DNA of 64,000 nt, from positions 124,001 through 188,000 of the forward strand of contig NZ_JPHF01000005.1 in the NCBI RefSeq assembly GCF_000814325.1, given 5' to 3'. The DNA is from Flavihumibacter sp. ZG627 (GTDB taxonomy: Bacteria > Bacteroidota > Bacteroidia > Chitinophagales > Chitinophagaceae). Position numbers and translations under genes: made by a program. Positions 61,233-64,000 of the stretch are shown one piece after another. The notes beneath the pieces were generated by a model. It was not told where the DNA came from. It worked only from the letters and a program-made list of their open reading frames with translations, and searched no databases. Numbering within the stretch: position 1 is the first letter of the stretch; each line of letters starts with the position of its first letter.

Positions 61233-63158
61233 TTATTGGGCGCTTTCGCCTTCACCACCTTCCATCTTCTTTTTCAATTCAGCAAGAACACCAAGATCAC
61301 CGAGGGTAGCTTTTTCAACCTTGCCCTGGATAGTCTTAACGGCCTTTTTAGTTTTATCAGCATCTGCTTTAGCTTCTTTCTTCACAGCTTCTCTTTCTTC
61401 TGCCTTAGCAGCTTCCCAGGTGCGGGTATGGCTGATAACGATACGCTTTTCATTACGATCGAATTCAATAACCATGAACTGGTTGTTCTCTTCTGCGTTT
61501 ACCTGGCCACCATCTTCTTTATTGAGGTGACGGTTAGGCGCGAATCCTTCCAGTCCATAAGGCAGCTGTACAACAGCCCCTTTATCATCCTTACGGATAA
61601 CAGTGCCTTCATGAATTGTACCTATAGCGAAAGTATCTTCCAATGTATTCCATGGGTCTTCTTCAAGTTGCTTATGTCCAAGTTGTAGTTTACGGTTGTC
61701 CTTATCAATACCGAGGATCATAATGTCAATCCTTTCACTCACCTTGGTATACTCGGAAGGATGATTGAATCGCTTCAACCAGCTGAGGTCACTGATATGG
61801 ATCATTCCACCAATACCTGGCTCAAGTTCTACAAACACTCCATATGGAGTTATGTTCTTCACAAGTCCGCTATGACGACTGTCAACAGGGTATTTGTTTT
61901 CAATCTCGTTCCAGGGATCAGGAGTCATTTGCTTGATTGAGAGGCTCATCTTGCGTGCATCTTTATCAAGTGTAACGATCTTGGCTTCGTACTCATCACC
62001 CAACTTGAAGAATTCCTTCGCATTGATTGGGGTATTAGCCCAGGTGATTTCGCTTACGTGAACCAAACCTTCTACACCTGGCATGATCTCCAGGAATGCG
62101 CCGTAATCTTCAATGTTTACAACTTTTCCTTTCACTACATTGCCTTCAGAAACACCTTCAGCAAGTACATCCCACGGATGTGGAGTAAGTTGCTTCAGAC
62201 CAAGGCTGATACGCTTTTTGTCATCATCAAAATCAAGTACAACCACATTCAGTTTCTGGTCGAGCTTAAGAACCTCTGATGGATGATTGATACGGCCCCA
62301 GCTGATATCAGTGATATAGAGGAGACCATCAAGTCCGCCAAGGTCCATGAACGCACCGAAATCAGTGATATTCTTAATTGTACCTTCCAGAACCTGTCCT
62401 TTTTCCAATTTGCCCATAATCTCTGCACGTTGTGCTTCGATATCGCTTTCAATGAGTGCCTTATGTGAAACAACTGCATTCTTAATGGCTTCGTTAACCT
62501 TCACCACTTTGAATTCCATTGTTTTACCTACAAACTGATCGTAATCAGTTACCGGCTTCACATCGATCTGTGAACCTGGAAGGAAGGTCTCCATTCCAAA
62601 TACATCCACAATAAGTCCACCTTTGGTTTTGCTGGTAACAGTACCGGTAACGATCTCACCAGTTTTGTGTACTTCAACAATTTTCTCCCATGCACGGGTA
62701 ATGCGAGCTTGTTTGCGGCTCAGGTGCAGGTGACCCTGCCTGTCTTCCTTCTCAACAACCATAACCTCAACTTCGTCGCCGATTTTGAGGCCTTGAAGGT
62801 CACGGAATTCATTAAGGGAAATCAGACCATCACTCTTGAAACCAATGTTCAGAACAACATCTGTTTTAGTAAGGCCCACAACCAATCCGCTGATTAGTTC
62901 ACCATCAGTAATGGCGACAAAGGTTTGGTCATAAACTTTATCATACTTTGCCTTCTCATCAGCACTGTAGGCTGATACATTGCGCTTGTCAATGCTCCAG
63001 TCGAAATCGTCGTGGGCAGTAGCTACAGCAACCGGTTCCGGTGCCGGCTCAGGCGCAAGCTCAGGTGCATTTGTTGTCGCTGTAGTTGCCTCTGCTTGTG
63101 CAGCTGCAGACTCCTGATCATCAGCGTTTAGTTGTTTTACAAAAAGATTTTGAAACAT
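61233..63158 (-). CDS. rpsA: 30S ribosomal protein S1
   Basis: The 641-residue protein consists of six S1 (OB-fold) RNA-binding repeats, at about 85-150, 165-235, 250-325, 335-410, 420-495 and 505-580. Examples are GTIKNITDFGAFMDLGGLDGLLYITDISW and GLVKNITPYGVFVELEPGIGGMIHISDLSW. S1 guides mRNA to the 30S subunit, a role that matters in a lineage with few Shine-Dalgarno sequences. The N-terminus (about 13-50) is an Ala/Pro/Glu-rich extension (ELAPEPAPEPVAVATA) and the last 60 residues are Lys/Glu-rich. Confidence 0.95.
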   Translation of the reverse strand: MFQNLFVKQLNADDQESAAAQAEATTATTNAPELAPEPAPEPVAVATAHDDFDWSIDKRNVSAYSADEKAKYDKVYDQTFVAITDGELISGLVVGLTKTDVVLNIGFKSDGLISLNEFRDLQGLKIGDEVEVMVVEKEDRQGHLHLSRKQARITRAWEKIVEVHKTGEIVTGTVTSKTKGGLIVDVFGMETFLPGSQIDVKPVTDYDQFVGKTMEFKVVKVNEAIKNAVVSHKALIESDIEAQRAEIMGKLEKGQVLEGTIKNITDFGAFMDLGGLDGLLYITDISWGRINHPSEVLKLDQKLNVVVLDFDDDKKRISLGLKQLTPHPWDVLAEGVSEGNVVKGKVVNIEDYGAFLEIMPGVEGLVHVSEITWANTPINAKEFFKLGDEYEAKIVTLDKDARKMSLSIKQMTPDPWNEIENKYPVDSRHSGLVKNITPYGVFVELEPGIGGMIHISDLSWLKRFNHPSEYTKVSERIDIMILGIDKDNRKLQLGHKQLEEDPWNTLEDTFAIGTIHEGTVIRKDDKGAVVQLPYGLEGFAPNRHLNKEDGGQVNAEENNQFMVIEFDRNEKRIVISHTRTWEAAKAEEREAVKKEAKADADKTKKAVKTIQGKVEKATLGDLGVLAELKKKMEGGEGESAQ

Positions 63159-63189
63159 AAAAAATTCCCGATGGTTTTATTCGGGGCTG

Positions 63190-63197
63190 CAAAGATA
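63190..63197 (-). promoter_or_regulatory. -7 promoter element of rpsA
   Basis: On the reverse strand TATCTTTG matches TAnnTTTG, 31 bp before the ATG at 63158. The flavoprotein gene upstream ends only 33 bp away. Confidence 0.6.
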
Positions 63198-63230
63198 GGC
63201 AAAATCCAATTCTGTACTGGCTTTTGGAGG

Positions 63231-64000
63231 CTAAAATTCAATAAAATCACCCTTTTTTACCTCCTGATTTTCGCTTGCCGCTATTGATTCTGAAGCGATC
63301 CAGCCACTGGTCCAAGCATGCTGGAAGTTGAAACCGCCTGTAATTCCATCCACATCCAGTATTTCGCCGGCAAAAAAAAGGTTTGGATGAATTCTACTCA
63401 TCATTGTATCCGGATCAACCTCTTCCAATTTGATACCTCCTGCAGTTACAAATTCCTCCTTAAAGGTTGTTTTTCCGCTAACTGCCAGTTCCATAGCACT
63501 AAGATTTTTTACCAGGCGATTTTGTTCCTTTCCGGGCAGATCACTCCATCGGGTTTCAGCATCGGTTCCACTTGCAACCAGGATATATTCCCAAAAGCGT
63601 TGAGGCAGGTTAAATGGATTTCGATTGCCTAATTTCTGGGAGGCCTTTTCAAACCGATACTTTTGAATAAATGCCAGTAAGCTGTTTTCATTATACGAAG
63701 GCACCCAGTTAGCTATAACCTTGAAATGCCAGTTAAGACCAGCCAAATGACGGGCTCCCCAGGCGCTTAATCTTAAAACCGCCGGACCACTGATACCCCA
63801 ATGTGTAATAAGAACAGGTCCCCTTTCTATCAACTTAGTTCCACTGATCTTAAGTTGGGTATCTTGTACAACTACACCCATTAAACTATTAATTTCATTA
63901 CCCGGGAGGTTAAAAGTGAATAAGGAAGGTACCGGCGTTTCAATAGTATGCCCTGTGTTAGTGAGCCATGAAAACATGGAATCTTTTGGATAGCCCCCAC
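63231..64000 (-). CDS. HI0933/BaiN-like NAD(P)/FAD-dependent oxidoreductase (5' end outside window)
   Basis: The reverse frame is open from the window edge; the first codons seen read GGYPKDSMFSWLTNTGHTI. The C-terminal signatures TAGGIKLEEVDPDTMMSR, LFFAGEILDVDGITGGFNFQHAWTSGWIA and a basic C-terminus identify the HI0933 flavoprotein family, which is about 400 residues long, so roughly the last 255 residues are present. The N-terminal Rossmann motif is missing. The ATG at 63977 is internal, not the start. Function in the family is mostly unclear. Confidence 0.85.
   Translation of the reverse strand, partial: GGYPKDSMFSWLTNTGHTIETPVPSLFTFNLPGNEINSLMGVVVQDTQLKISGTKLIERGPVLITHWGISGPAVLRLSAWGARHLAGLNWHFKVIANWVPSYNENSLLAFIQKYRFEKASQKLGNRNPFNLPQRFWEYILVASGTDAETRWSDLPGKEQNRLVKNLSAMELAVSGKTTFKEEFVTAGGIKLEEVDPDTMMSRIHPNLFFAGEILDVDGITGGFNFQHAWTSGWIASESIAASENQEVKKGDFIEF

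Overview
The window is chromosomal DNA of a Bacteroidota bacterium, most likely of the family Chitinophagaceae. The signs are a fused SecDF translocase, two secreted proteins with type IX secretion (T9SS) C-terminal sorting domains, a SusC/CirA-like TonB-dependent receptor, small lipoproteins, DUF1573, DUF4397 and DUF2807 proteins, bacillithiol genes (BshB1 and YtxJ), and promoters with the Bacteroidota -7 box TAnnTTTG in place of the E. coli type. Shine-Dalgarno sequences are mostly absent. Assignment below phylum is an inference from protein character only.

Layout. 1-1673: membrane glycosyltransferase (cut by the window edge) and a GT2 glycosyltransferase. 1790-3751: groES-groEL. 4000-6782: small lipoprotein, nusB, DUF1573 lipoprotein, yajC, coaE. 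6789-8759: aspartate aminotransferase and a DUF4397 lipoprotein. 9026-12148: secDF. 12323-17128: a 1601-residue secreted multidomain protein. 17125-24085: HesB/IscA protein, DUF7935-like protein, acyl-CoA mutase large subunit, M20 amidohydrolase, GNAT, glnS, YggS. 24086-27165: the least ordinary stretch, with a repeat-rich G-rich gap, a Crp/Fnr remnant, an acyl-CoA dehydrogenase behind two inverted repeats, a TPMT-like methyltransferase and a lipocalin-like remnant. 27144-31048: agmatine-to-putrescine operon, fatty acid desaturase, bshB1. 31101-37345: DEAD-box helicase, lpdA, outer membrane protein, M43 metalloprotease, glutaminyl cyclase. 37347-43661: a same-strand run of TPR protein, outer membrane beta-barrel protein, HU-CCDC81-like membrane protein and methyltransferase. 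43815-50089: DoxX, thioesterase, PBP4, CinA, dehydrogenase E2, histidine phosphatase, unknown protein. 50086-59771: S9 peptidase, TonB receptor, EamA transporter, dolichyl-phosphate-mannose-synthase-like GT2, DnaQ-like exonuclease, small lipoprotein plus ytxJ, unknown helical protein, DUF2807 lipoprotein. 59809-64000: response regulator, a 700-bp gene-free gap, rpsA, and a flavoprotein cut by the window edge.

How the genes work together: yajC and secDF both belong to the Sec translocon, although 3 kb apart. lpdA (E3) and the E2 gene supply two subunits of a 2-oxo acid dehydrogenase. aguB-aguA convert agmatine to putrescine. bshB1 and ytxJ both belong to bacillithiol metabolism. The acyl-CoA mutase, acyl-CoA dehydrogenase, thioesterase and desaturase point to acyl-CoA and fatty acid turnover.

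No mobile element, prophage, CRISPR array, rRNA or tRNA was seen. I did not find a clear-cut new defence or biosynthetic system. The best leads are the repeat island at 24121-24504, the operator-like inverted repeats at 26125-26172, the TPR/OMP/HU-CCDC81 block, the tiny lipoprotein ahead of ytxJ, and terminators buried in the 3' ends of opposing genes. All family names come from recognition of the translated sequence; no database search was run.
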